Shown here: positions 9,415 to 17,991 of the stretch, piece by piece | How positions within the stretch are numbered: position 1 is the stretch's first letter | How the letters are laid out: each line of letters begins with the position of its first letter | NCBI GenBank assembly: GCA_028345065.1 | Contig: JAOMCN010000011.1 | Location: 1 to 49,007 of the forward strand | Origin: Rhodospirillales bacterium | GTDB lineage: Bacteria > Pseudomonadota > Alphaproteobacteria > Rhodospirillales > UBA2165 | DNA length: 49,007 nucleotides | Reading direction: 5' to 3' | Position numbers and translations under genes: made by a program | The notes under the pieces: model-generated | Databases searched by the model: none | What the model was told of the DNA's origin: nothing | Seen by the model: the letters and a program-made list of their open reading frames with translations, nothing else

Positions 9415-9991
9415 AAGCTTATACGATCTTTAAATAGGGAAATTAGATAGTTCGAGTTGATATTCCAAGCAAGTGATAAAAACTTAACTTTGCTAATCTC
9501 TAGATGTCATTTTCAGTCTAGCAACAATTCTCTAGCTCGTACCTTTGATCACCTTACTTGATTTCTGTTTTCCTCCAAATTAATTTAGGAAAGTCGACCA
9601 AATCAGCTGTTACCTCAGCTTGGTCAGATAAGGGCTCTGAGATATTTGGCCACCGATTAACAAGAGGTCTCATTAAGTCGGAATGATAGATGCTCCGCCA
9701 TTTCGGTTGAAATTCAAGGATTGAATTTCCGTATTATGAATACAACGGTCAATCAACAAAACAAAGCTGCCCTGTTCCCTCCCTTTTCATTTATTAATCT
9801 GCCCATGGGCCACTTTTGCTATATATGGAAAACTTAAATTTAATGTCAAAAATCATTGGAAAATCCTATTGTCTAACTAATAAAGATTTTTAATTAGTAT
9901 ATGGCGGAATTAGTCTTGTTATAGTTTTATGTATTGGACTTGAACAAACTTCAAAAAATGTTTCAATGGAAGATTAAAAGCTAAGAAGATT
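9415..9991. other. 577-bp divergent intergenic region
   Basis: AT-rich space between the divergently transcribed hydroxylase (-) and luciferase-like (+) genes, presumably holding both promoters. A perfect dyad GAAATTCAA (9709-9717) gga TTGAATTTC (9721-9729) looks like an operator. However, it lies inside a stop-free minus-strand stretch of 59 codons (9557-9733, TAA at 9554-9556) whose only ATG is internal. That stretch could be a gene remnant or chance. No recognisable protein family was seen. Confidence 0.4.
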
Positions 9992-11113
9992 ATGGACCTT
10001 TCCTATTTTATCCAACCCGTTCATCCGCTTACAAGGGATTACCGCGAGGTCCTCGAAGAGGATCTAGAATCGGTCATTCTTGCAGATACACTAGGGTTTA
10101 AAGAAGCTTTTATAGGTGAACATTTTACCGATTTAGCCGAGCCTATTACATCGAGCCTTATGTTCATAGCTCGTCTAGCTCCCGTCACAAAGAACATTAA
10201 ACTTGGAAGCGGCGTGGTTAATCTTCCGATCTATCATCCGGTCATGATGGCTGGACATGTTGCTATGATGGATCACCTTTTAGATGGACGTTTTATATGG
10301 GGTATTGGTCCGGGAGGACTTCCGTCAGATGTCGAAGTATTTGGAAATTGGGATATCGACCGAAATAAAAAAATGGTGGAGGTCTTTGATCAAATCATGG
10401 AGATTTGGTGGGGAGAAGCACCCTATAACCTTAAGGGAGAATTTTACGAGGTGAGCACGAAGCAAACCTTAACACCTGAAATAGGTCAAGGCATTGCGCC
10501 CAAACCACTGCAAAATCCTCATCCCCCGATAGTTATCACGGCCCTCACGCCCCACTCCCATGGAATAACCATGGCGTCTGAACGGGGTTGGCAGCCCATT
10601 TCATGTCAATATGTACAAAGCCATTGGGTAGCGACTCACCTTCCAAAATATTTGGAAGGGCTCGCCAATGTTGGTGAAAGGGAAGACCCGAGAGGTTGGA
10701 GGGTCGCAAAATGCATTTTTGTTGCCGATGACGAAAATATTGCAAAACGTTACGCTAAAACCAATAGCGGACCATATGGATTCTATTTCTCCAACTTAAT
10801 GCGTAAACTGGGCGGTAAAGGCAGAATAGGTCTGTTTGCTGCTTATCCCGACCAGCCAGAAAATTTAATTACACTTGAACAGTCCTTAGAAACACAAGTA
10901 ATTGCGGGTACGGTAAATAGCGTCACTGACCAAATTCTGGCTCTGCGAGAAGAAATTGGCTCCTTTGGCACACTGGTATATACGGGCATAGATTGGGCCG
11001 ACAAAAAGCTAGGAAAAAGATCAATGGAGCTTATGGCCGATAAAGTTATGCCAATGGTAAATTCTGCCCTCGCGTCGGAAGATCGGGAGCTGGATGCAAA
11101 GCTGGCTATCTAA
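9992..11113 (+). CDS. luciferase-like (LLM class) flavin-dependent monooxygenase
   Basis: A luciferase-like TIM-barrel protein of 373 residues. The N-terminal region EDLESVILADTLGFKEAFIGEHF and the GSGVVNLPIYHPVMMAGHVAMMDHLLDGRF segment are typical of class-C FMN monooxygenases such as limonene monooxygenase LimB and alkanal monooxygenase. It would use reduced FMN and oxygen supplied by a separate reductase; an F420-dependent mode is less likely from the motifs. GAAG at 9984-9987 may serve as the ribosome-binding site. It is followed after 23 bases by a kinase and then an overlapping enolase-like gene, suggesting a dedicated three-gene pathway. The substrate is not known. Confidence 0.85.
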   Translation: MDLSYFIQPVHPLTRDYREVLEEDLESVILADTLGFKEAFIGEHFTDLAEPITSSLMFIARLAPVTKNIKLGSGVVNLPIYHPVMMAGHVAMMDHLLDGRFIWGIGPGGLPSDVEVFGNWDIDRNKKMVEVFDQIMEIWWGEAPYNLKGEFYEVSTKQTLTPEIGQGIAPKPLQNPHPPIVITALTPHSHGITMASERGWQPISCQYVQSHWVATHLPKYLEGLANVGEREDPRGWRVAKCIFVADDENIAKRYAKTNSGPYGFYFSNLMRKLGGKGRIGLFAAYPDQPENLITLEQSLETQVIAGTVNSVTDQILALREEIGSFGTLVYTGIDWADKKLGKRSMELMADKVMPMVNSALASEDRELDAKLAI

Positions 11114-11136
11114 ATGGAATTCAAGGTAGTAAAAAC

Positions 11137-12141
11137 ATGCTTTCTAAAACCGAGATATGTGATGCCTTGATCCGTCTGGATTTGATGGATAGGTCGGAAA
11201 ATCCGGCGTTGAGTGAGTTAAAGGGCGGAATTTCATCTAAGATTTACAAAGTTGAGTTAGACGACAGATCACTCTGCGTAAAAAGTGCGCTCCCTACTTT
11301 GAAATCCGACCCTGATTGGCACGTTCCTGTTGAGCGGACTGCGGCCGAATGGGAGTGGTTAAAATTAGCACAAAATTTTGCAAAGAACATTGCGCCTGAA
11401 CCTCTAGGTTATGATAAAAAAACAAACACTTTAGTTATGTCCTATTTGGAGCCAGAACTTTATCCAAATTGGAAGGACCTTCTCGGCCAAGGGATAGTTG
11501 ACCCCAATATGGCCGAGGCAGCCGCAGAACGGCTTGTTATGCTTCACAATGCAACAGCTGGCGATGAAAAATTAATCCAACGCTTTGCTAATGACAGTAT
11601 ATTTTACGACATTCGTCTGGAGGCATACTTCTTAGAAACTGGCCGTAACGTCGAAGTGCTAAAGGATCTAATGCACAAACTGGTAGAAAGTACGGCTGCC
11701 TCTAAGGTTGCATTGGTTCATGGAGATGTAAGTCCAAAAAATATACTTATCGGTCCTAGCGGGCCTGTATTTCTTGATGCCGAGTGTGCTTGTTATGGTG
11801 AACCGGCATTTGATGCTGCGTTCTGTCTCACACATTTTCTTCTAAAATGTTTATGGAAACCGAATTGGAAAAAGGGCTATTTAAAATGTCATGAACGATT
11901 TCGAAAAGCCTACTTTTCGAATGCCAAATGGTTAGATATGACTGAACTTGAACGACGGGTTACGCATCTGCATCTCGGGATGCTTGTCGCAAGAGTGGCG
12001 GGACGATCGAAAGTTGAATACATCTCAGATAAGTTTACCCAAGAATTGGTAAAAACTTTTGCAACGCGCCATTTAATTAGTCACGTTGCAACTACCGGCG
12101 AGGTTGCAACGCTATGGAATGAGATATTAGATGCCGGTTAA
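11137..12141 (+). CDS. aminoglycoside phosphotransferase-like (APH) small-molecule kinase
   Basis: A protein kinase-like fold of 334 residues with the APH-family catalytic loop HGDVSPKN (H195, D197, N202) and the metal-binding DAE motif (D214, E216). K49 in CVKSALP is a candidate ATP-binding lysine. APH-family members phosphorylate hydroxyl groups of small molecules such as aminoglycosides, homoserine, choline or methylthioribose. Here it lies between a luciferase-like monooxygenase and an enolase paralogue, and overlaps the latter by 11 bases. It therefore probably phosphorylates an intermediate which the enolase-like enzyme then handles. A resistance role is unlikely in this context. Confidence 0.82.
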   Translation: MLSKTEICDALIRLDLMDRSENPALSELKGGISSKIYKVELDDRSLCVKSALPTLKSDPDWHVPVERTAAEWEWLKLAQNFAKNIAPEPLGYDKKTNTLVMSYLEPELYPNWKDLLGQGIVDPNMAEAAAERLVMLHNATAGDEKLIQRFANDSIFYDIRLEAYFLETGRNVEVLKDLMHKLVESTAASKVALVHGDVSPKNILIGPSGPVFLDAECACYGEPAFDAAFCLTHFLLKCLWKPNWKKGYLKCHERFRKAYFSNAKWLDMTELERRVTHLHLGMLVARVAGRSKVEYISDKFTQELVKTFATRHLISHVATTGEVATLWNEILDAG

Positions 12142-13423
12142 CTCAGCCATCAAATCGGTTCATTGCCGGCGCATTTGGGATTCACGTGGTAAACCAACCG
12201 TAGAAGTGGAAGTTATACTAGAAGACGGTTCGATGGGACGGGGGATAGCTCCTTCGGGCGCATCTCGCGGAGCGGCAGAGGCAAGTGAGATCAGAGACGG
12301 AGGCAAAATATTAGGAGGGTTTGACGTAAGCTTGGCACTCAACAACATCAATTCCAAAATTTCACCGGCTATGATTGGAATGGATACCACCAGTCAAAGA
12401 GAAATTGACAGCAAGCTTATTGAACTTGATCCTTCTCCAACAAAAGACAAGCTTGGAGGGAATGCCACCATTGCTGTCTCTTTAGCTACTTTAAATGCTG
12501 CGGCGGCATACCACGGGTTACCACTTTGGAAATATATCGCGGGTGGGTCAGAGGTCAGCCTGCCACTTCCAGAAATTCAAATTTTTGGCGGCGGAGCTCA
12601 CGCAGGACGACGAGTAGACATACAGGATTTCATGATCGTCCCTCTTTCTGCAGAAACGTTTGACCAAGCACTCGAAATAACTGCTGAGATATATTTAACG
12701 GCTGGCCAACTAATGTCTAGCAAAGGAAAATTAGCTGGTGTTGCCGATGAAGGTGGCTGGTGGCCAAACTTTCAAACCAATGAAGAAGCTATAGAGACGC
12801 TCGTAGAGTCAATAGAAATGGCCGGATTCAAACCTGGCGAAGAAATTGGTATCTCCTTAGATGTTGCGGGGTCTGAGTTGTGGGAAAACGGAACGTACAA
12901 ATTAACCCTTGAGAACAAAGAATTGAACTCGGAAGACCTTACAGAGCTGTTTGGACGTTGGATTGAAACTTATCCAATAGTCTCAATAGAAGACCCGTTT
13001 GCTGAAGATGATCATGACGGAATGAAAATGTTTACAAAAGCATATGGTGATCGAATCCAAATTATTGGAGACGATTATCTAGTCACCAACGCCCAAAAAA
13101 TAACTAATTCCGCGTCGCAGGGTATTTGCAATGCCGCTTTAATAAAGGTTAATCAAGCTGGCACTGTATCAGAGGCACTAAATGCGCTGGAGGCGGCAAA
13201 AAAAGCCGGTTGGGGAACAATTATCTCTGCCAGGTCAGGAGAAACAGAAGACGTTACTTTAACTCACCTCGCTGTAGGATTTGATGCCGGTCAGCTCAAA
13301 GTTGGTTCTTTTTCCCGGAGCGAACGGATGGCAAAATGGAATGAGGGACTTCGCATAGCTGAGCAGATGGGAACTGCCGTCAGTTATATCGGGCGCAAGG
13401 CACTCTCTAGCAGTAATGGTTAA
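12131..13423 (+). CDS. enolase-superfamily protein, divergent paralogue of phosphopyruvate hydratase
   Basis: An enolase of full length (430 residues) but with unusual active-site substitutions. Retained are the PSGAS loop, H157 in GGAHAG, E208 in ADEGG, metal ligands D244, E287 and D314, K339 in LIKVNQ, and K390 in GQLKVG. The His of the invariant SHRSGETED motif is Ala367 here (SARSGETED). The QE pair of QEFM is QD (residues 165-166). The usual EDGLAEDDW is EDPFAEDDH. The gene overlaps the kinase gene and is not in the usual housekeeping eno context. A role other than glycolysis is inferred, perhaps elimination on a phosphorylated intermediate. Carboxyphosphonoenolpyruvate synthase is one known non-glycolytic relative, but no phosphonate gene is seen here. 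Confidence 0.85.
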   Translation: MPVNSAIKSVHCRRIWDSRGKPTVEVEVILEDGSMGRGIAPSGASRGAAEASEIRDGGKILGGFDVSLALNNINSKISPAMIGMDTTSQREIDSKLIELDPSPTKDKLGGNATIAVSLATLNAAAAYHGLPLWKYIAGGSEVSLPLPEIQIFGGGAHAGRRVDIQDFMIVPLSAETFDQALEITAEIYLTAGQLMSSKGKLAGVADEGGWWPNFQTNEEAIETLVESIEMAGFKPGEEIGISLDVAGSELWENGTYKLTLENKELNSEDLTELFGRWIETYPIVSIEDPFAEDDHDGMKMFTKAYGDRIQIIGDDYLVTNAQKITNSASQGICNAALIKVNQAGTVSEALNALEAAKKAGWGTIISARSGETEDVTLTHLAVGFDAGQLKVGSFSRSERMAKWNEGLRIAEQMGTAVSYIGRKALSSSNG

Positions 13424-13439
13424 GCTTTCTTTTGCAAGC

Positions 13440-14417
13440 CTAATCTAAATCTCGAACAAACTGACGCTTAGGCGAATGACCGCCGTGATTGACATTTGCA
13501 CCAATTGGTTGAGGCGATTTCCGGCTTTTTAGGGCATCCGGGATAACATTTTCTTCGCTAGAAAAAGGACGATCACCTTCCATGGTAACCCTCTCCATCT
13601 GGCGCCGTTTTGGCCAATAATCGTGGACGGCGTAATGCTGAACCGATCGATTATCCCACAACACCATCGTCTTATTGTACCAGTGATGCCGGTACTGATA
13701 TTCTGGTATTTTGGCGAGATCAAAAAGGTCTGTGAGAAGCGATCGGCTCTCAATCTCATTCATTCCTATTACCCGAATTGTAAACTGCGGGTTTACATAT
13801 ATACTTTTGTTACCTGTTACGGGATGTGTTCTTACAATTGGATGGGTAACTGGCGGATACATAAGTTCGAACCTCTGCAACTCTCTCCTACCCTCATCAT
13901 CATCATCAAAAAGTTGCTTAAAAGGCTTAAAATCATGAATGGCTTCTAGGCCTGAAATAAAGTTCTTCATCCGATCGCTCAGACCTTGATATGCGGCCGT
14001 CATGCTAGCGAATACAGTGTCGCCCCCCACTTCAGGAACATCCAAAGCCCTCAGGCAAGTGCCTAAGGGCGGACATTGGCGAAAAGTCTCATCACTATGC
14101 CAAACGTCAGTGCCAAAGGGTGGGTTATCCTCTTTATTATCAAAAATTATGAGTTCTGGAATTTTATCACTATTAGGAGAAAAGGGATGAACGGTGAGTT
14201 CCCCAAACATTTGCCCAAACCGTATCTGGTCATCAGTAGAGATAATCAGATCTCGAAAAACTAACACCTCGTTTTCCACGAATGCCTGATGTATTTCAGA
14301 AAAGGTTACATCGTCGAACTCGCCAGACAGATCAGCGCCCGAAACTTCAGCACCAAAATAAGCCCCAATCTTTTTTAAGGTAATCTTTTCGAAGTCCTTA
14401 TCTAAGACATCGGTCAT
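13440..14417 (-). CDS. TauD/TfdA family Fe(II)/2-oxoglutarate-dependent dioxygenase
   Basis: A protein of 325 residues from the preferred start. The iron triad is H107-x-D109 (VWHSDE) and H261 (SVQHYAVHDY). R276 in RRQMERVTMEGDRP is the expected 2-oxoglutarate anchor. The THPIVRTHPVTGNKSIYVNP segment is typical of TauD/TfdA enzymes. The frame opens at 14453, but GGAA eight bases upstream supports the ATG at 14417, just before the conserved ITLKKIGAYFGAEVSG opening. Members oxidise taurine, aryloxyalkanoates, alkyl sulfates or carnitine precursors. It converges on the enolase-like gene with only 16 bases between. Confidence 0.9.
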   Translation of the reverse strand: MTDVLDKDFEKITLKKIGAYFGAEVSGADLSGEFDDVTFSEIHQAFVENEVLVFRDLIISTDDQIRFGQMFGELTVHPFSPNSDKIPELIIFDNKEDNPPFGTDVWHSDETFRQCPPLGTCLRALDVPEVGGDTVFASMTAAYQGLSDRMKNFISGLEAIHDFKPFKQLFDDDDEGRRELQRFELMYPPVTHPIVRTHPVTGNKSIYVNPQFTIRVIGMNEIESRSLLTDLFDLAKIPEYQYRHHWYNKTMVLWDNRSVQHYAVHDYWPKRRQMERVTMEGDRPFSSEENVIPDALKSRKSPQPIGANVNHGGHSPKRQFVRDLD

Positions 14418-14623
14418 GGATAACATTCCAGTGTTTAATGCTGCTCTAAACAATTCCTCAGTTACAGGTTTTTCTTAGTTGAGGCAAAGAAGCTAAATGA
14501 TTGGCTGGAATTTAAACTGACTCTAAACAAAAAAAAAGGTAGTTGTAAAAAGTATTTGCAAAATTAAATTTTTTCTCTTCTAAAATTAGAGATCAATTTA
14601 TTTAGTTCTGAGGAGCCTGTCAG

Positions 14624-15550
14624 TTGAAAGCAATGGTTTTTGAAGAGATCGGTGGACCCCTAGTTTATAAAGAGGCACCCAATCCAGTCCCCAGCCCGCA
14701 GGAAATCTTAGTGTCAATCCATGCTGCAAGTGTAAATCCCGCCGACTATAAGGTCCGCTCGGGCTTTTATCCCAGCAGTCAAAATCTCCAGCTCCCCTAT
14801 ATTTTGGGCCGGGATTTTTCAGGCGTAGTCATTGAACTAGGCACGGACGTATCAGACTTTTCAATAGGGGATCAAGTATTTGGTGTATTGGATGCTGGTC
14901 ATGAGGGCACCTACGCGGAAATCGTCTCGGAGAAAGCGGAAATTATTGCAAAGAAACCAAATTTTTTAACTCACCCTGAAGCAGCGGCCCTTGCCCTTAC
15001 TGGTCTAACAGCAATTGTCTCCTTGGAGGATACAGCAGAATTAAAGGCTGGAGAAAAAATACTTATTCAAGGCGGTGCAGGAGGTGTTGGTAGTTATGCT
15101 GTCCAACTCGCCAAATATCGAAAAGCACATGTGATTGTAACTGCCAGCCCCAACAATCATGAGTATATGGAGAAGTTAGGGGCGGATGAAGTTATAGACT
15201 ATAACAGTGTCGATTTTCGGGAAAAAGTTTCTGATTGCGATATTGTATATGACACTGTTGGCGGAGATGTCCATCTCCACTCATATGATGTCCTTAAATC
15301 TGGAGGACGTATGGTCTACGTGGCCCCGCAACCTGAAAATTTCCAGTTACCGAGAGATGACGTAAAAGTTTTGCGTCCAAAAGTCGGTCGGACAAGAGCC
15401 CATCTGGAACGAATAATCGAATTAGCTGAAAGTAGTTCGGTCACTGCTCCAGCCATCGAATTGATGCCGCTCTCAGCTGCGTCAACTGCCCAAGAAAAAA
15501 TTAAGTCTCGTCATGTGCGCGGGAAAATTGTTCTGGAACCACAAGGGTAG
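14624..15550 (+). CDS. zinc-free MDR family NADP-dependent oxidoreductase (quinone oxidoreductase-like)
   Basis: A medium-chain dehydrogenase/reductase of 308 residues without the zinc-ligand cysteines, so of the quinone oxidoreductase / enoyl reductase type. The N-terminal catalytic fold shows HAASVNPADYKVRSG and LGRDFSGVV. The nucleotide-binding loop is GGAGGVGS (150-157). It probably reduces an activated double bond or quinone with NADPH. The start is TTG at 14624 with GAGGAG at 14610-14615. It is divergent from the TauD-like gene and ends 8 bases before the convergent metallo-hydrolase gene. Confidence 0.87.
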   Translation: MKAMVFEEIGGPLVYKEAPNPVPSPQEILVSIHAASVNPADYKVRSGFYPSSQNLQLPYILGRDFSGVVIELGTDVSDFSIGDQVFGVLDAGHEGTYAEIVSEKAEIIAKKPNFLTHPEAAALALTGLTAIVSLEDTAELKAGEKILIQGGAGGVGSYAVQLAKYRKAHVIVTASPNNHEYMEKLGADEVIDYNSVDFREKVSDCDIVYDTVGGDVHLHSYDVLKSGGRMVYVAPQPENFQLPRDDVKVLRPKVGRTRAHLERIIELAESSSVTAPAIELMPLSAASTAQEKIKSRHVRGKIVLEPQG

Positions 15551-15558
15551 CAACTATT

Positions 15559-16665
15559 TTAATCACCTTTATATATGAGACCTCTTGGGGAATCTTGTTT
15601 TGGAAATAACTGTGCTTCCTTAAGCCAGTCAGACATTTGCGGCATTGGCTTTCTTTTTGCTTCACCAAAACCTGCATGCTTAGACTTATTTGGCCAAACG
15701 TGCTCAGAAACCTCCGCCATTCGTGTAACAATGTGTTCCTTTGTCACATTAATAACCATAAAGTCTGTGGCCATGGCCAGTGGACCTTGATAGTGCCGAC
15801 GAATTCTCTCTCGTATCTCGGGGGTCGTATCGAAGTCATTAAAAAAGTGGAAAACAACAGCTAGACGCGGATCAATTTCTTTGAGAACAACGGAAGCCTC
15901 CTCAGGAGCCGAATGTATATAAGTACCGATGGCCCGAGCCGTCCTTTCATCGTAGCCGGAACGATCCATAAGTTGTTCAACCGTATTGAAGGTCTCATGC
16001 ACAACGACGTCGGCTTCTTTTGCATTATCTATAAAAATTTGGCTTGGTGTCGTATCACCCGAATATACAAAAGTTAGGCCGTTCCACTCAAGCCTGAAAC
16101 TAACGGGTCCATCAACTTGGTGTACAGCCGGAAAGCTAATTATTTTTACACCGGCATACTCATAAACCACCTGGGTTTTCGAGTAATCAAACTCATGAAT
16201 ATTGACTTCTGCGCCAACTGCAGGAAGTGCCCCTACCCTGGAATTGGTATCCCAAGCATAACTTTCCATCTGCTTCTCACAAAAGTGCTTAAAGCCAAAT
16301 TTAGGTTCCAATCCAGAGGGGCCATAGACCTCGAGTGGCTTTAATCTCCCGCCCGCCCAAGATCCAATCCATACTTGACCAAAGTCACCGACGTGATCGG
16401 TATGAAGATGAGTCGCAAACCAAGCGTTGACTTCACTGTATGGAATTTCCAGGGCTGTAAAGTTCATTTGGGATCCGAAACCAAAATCGAAAACGAACTT
16501 GTCACCGTTTCCCAATTCAACGAGCCACGAAGCATTGGCCTGAGAACGCCGTAAAAATGGGCGACCTGTTCCAAGGGCGACGACCCGCATTTCGTTTTTC
16601 TTCAGTTCTTCGGTGTTTGGATAATATTGTTCGGGATACCCGCCCCGGGTTGCTTGCGTATTCAT
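15559..16665 (-). CDS. MBL-fold metallo-hydrolase (resembles GntH-type)
   Basis: A metallo-beta-lactamase-fold protein of 368 residues. HLHTDH (H86, H88, D90, H91) is the zinc-binding signature. A further FPAVHQVDG, SGDTTPS and VVFHFFND provide later ligands, in the arylsulfatase/RNase Z-like arrangement. The opening EQYYPNTEELKKNEMRVVAL and the ANASWLVELGNGDKFVFD stretch resemble proteins annotated as GntH of guanitoxin clusters. That resemblance is recalled, not computed, and no guanitoxin genes are seen here. The frame opens at 16689 in a 4-base overlap with the previous gene, but GGAGGAG at 16674-16680 supports the ATG at 16665. It is last in a long minus-strand run. Confidence 0.85.
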   Translation of the reverse strand: MNTQATRGGYPEQYYPNTEELKKNEMRVVALGTGRPFLRRSQANASWLVELGNGDKFVFDFGFGSQMNFTALEIPYSEVNAWFATHLHTDHVGDFGQVWIGSWAGGRLKPLEVYGPSGLEPKFGFKHFCEKQMESYAWDTNSRVGALPAVGAEVNIHEFDYSKTQVVYEYAGVKIISFPAVHQVDGPVSFRLEWNGLTFVYSGDTTPSQIFIDNAKEADVVVHETFNTVEQLMDRSGYDERTARAIGTYIHSAPEEASVVLKEIDPRLAVVFHFFNDFDTTPEIRERIRRHYQGPLAMATDFMVINVTKEHIVTRMAEVSEHVWPNKSKHAGFGEAKRKPMPQMSDWLKEAQLFPKQDSPRGLIYKGD

Positions 16666-16673
16666 TCGATCCA

Positions 16674-16680
16674 CTCCTCC
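16674..16680 (-). promoter_or_regulatory. ribosome-binding site deciding the MBL-hydrolase start
   Basis: GGAGGAG on the minus strand lies eight bases before the ATG at 16665. No comparable site precedes the in-frame ATG at 16689, so the shorter start is preferred. Confidence 0.7.
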
Positions 16681-16685
16681 AAAAT

Positions 16686-17936
16686 TCATTGTCCCGCGGC
16701 GGCTTCAGCTACTCTATTGCTATAACGTTTATCAGTTTTTTCCAACCTTTGCTGAGCCATAAATGTAGCGGCCTTAAGGCTCAAAACATCGTTGGTGCCA
16801 TCCGAATGCAAAAAACTAATAGCGTCACGCAACAATTTCTCGATGGGGTTTTTTTTCATATATCCGGTTGCCCCCCAGAGTTCGAGTGCTTCAACGCAGA
16901 CAGCCAGTGACTCCTCCGAAGCAAAAACCTTAGACATACTTGCATGTTTCCGATCAAAATCTTCCTGCTTGCAGTTCCAACCTGCATACCAAAGATATGA
17001 ACGCGTCGCCTGCAACTTCATAGCCATTCGCACCAATCTCTTTCTTTGAATGTCGTGCTCGATAATAGGTTTTCCACCCTGGATTCGCTCATGCGCATAT
17101 TGATGGCTTAAATCGTAGGCTCGCTGCGCGACCCCAAGAACTGTTGCACCCGCCTGTATATTTGATCCAAACCCAAGTAAAAGTGCACCCACAGCAGGGA
17201 GAGATGCTCCGACCTCACCAACCCTATCCCTATCTCGAATTTCCACATCCTCGAAGACCAGTGTTCCGTTTTGAACGGCACGCTGACCCATCTTATCCCA
17301 TACTTCTGGGACCGAAAATCCAGGTAAATCTGACGGCACCAAAAAACCAGTAAGACTAGTAGATAACGGTCCATCTGGATCAGTTCGCGCTAATACGTAA
17401 TACATTTTAGCTAAACCACCATTTGAAATGTAGCGCTTAGTGCCGTTTAGCAACCACTTATCACCTTTTTTCTTAGCCAACATCTGTACACCCGAACCGG
17501 GCGCATCGTAAGGTAACAAATTGTCGCTACCAGCAAGAGGCTCAGTAACAGGGATCCCTAAGAGAAATTCATCGTCTTCCATAATACGAGGGATCCATCG
17601 ATTTTGCTGTTCCTCATTACAGAGATTTGCAATAGCTGTCATGATTTTCCAGGTCTGATCAAACCCTACCGCAACGCCTAAATCACCGTAGGCTATGCAC
17701 TCACCGCACATAGCTAGGGTGAGAACGTCTGCACCTTCTCCCCCAAACCGTTCCGGTATTGATAGTGTTCGCAGGCCACGCTTCGACGCCTCCCGCACAA
17801 GATCCCAGTTAAAAGACTTGTCTACCTCAGGCATTTGATCAGATTCAATCGCAATGGGTTCCGCAACTGCGGTTGCATAGTCCATAGCAATTTCGCGTAA
17901 TTCCTTTTGTCTTGGTGTCAGCGAAAAATTGACCAT
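16686..17936 (-). CDS. acyl-CoA dehydrogenase family protein with atypical catalytic position
   Basis: An acyl-CoA dehydrogenase of 416 residues. The FAD loop is LGIPVTEPLAGSDNLLPYD, followed by GTKRYISNGG. The C-terminal catalytic-region motif, normally YEGTxxI, reads SDGTNDVLSLKAA, so Asp occupies the place of the usual Glu base, by eye alignment. Some family members move the base elsewhere or use Asp, so activity may be specialised. GGGAGGAA lies just upstream of the ATG. It is flanked by an alcohol dehydrogenase and the metallo-hydrolase in the same direction and likely belongs to the same transcript. Confidence 0.87.
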   Translation of the reverse strand: MVNFSLTPRQKELREIAMDYATAVAEPIAIESDQMPEVDKSFNWDLVREASKRGLRTLSIPERFGGEGADVLTLAMCGECIAYGDLGVAVGFDQTWKIMTAIANLCNEEQQNRWIPRIMEDDEFLLGIPVTEPLAGSDNLLPYDAPGSGVQMLAKKKGDKWLLNGTKRYISNGGLAKMYYVLARTDPDGPLSTSLTGFLVPSDLPGFSVPEVWDKMGQRAVQNGTLVFEDVEIRDRDRVGEVGASLPAVGALLLGFGSNIQAGATVLGVAQRAYDLSHQYAHERIQGGKPIIEHDIQRKRLVRMAMKLQATRSYLWYAGWNCKQEDFDRKHASMSKVFASEESLAVCVEALELWGATGYMKKNPIEKLLRDAISFLHSDGTNDVLSLKAATFMAQQRLEKTDKRYSNRVAEAAAGQ

Positions 17937-17991
17937 TCTAAATTCCTCCCTTTTATTTAAATCCCAAAACTAAGAATTCCTTGAAAGTTTT

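Noticed and set aside
9557-9733. 59-codon stop-free minus-strand stretch with protein-like composition (SIYHSDLMRPLVNRW...)
   Set aside because: No recognisable family and no start codon near its beginning. A stretch of this length is expected by chance now and then in such AT-rich DNA. Kept only as a note in the intergenic entry.
11137-12141. Antibiotic-resistance kinase
   Set aside because: The APH fold covers many small-molecule kinases. The overlap with an enolase-like gene and lack of mobile elements favour a metabolic role.
14579-14590. Short palindrome TCTAAAATTAGA before the MDR gene
   Set aside because: Short and A/T-rich, so likely by chance; no related site seen elsewhere.
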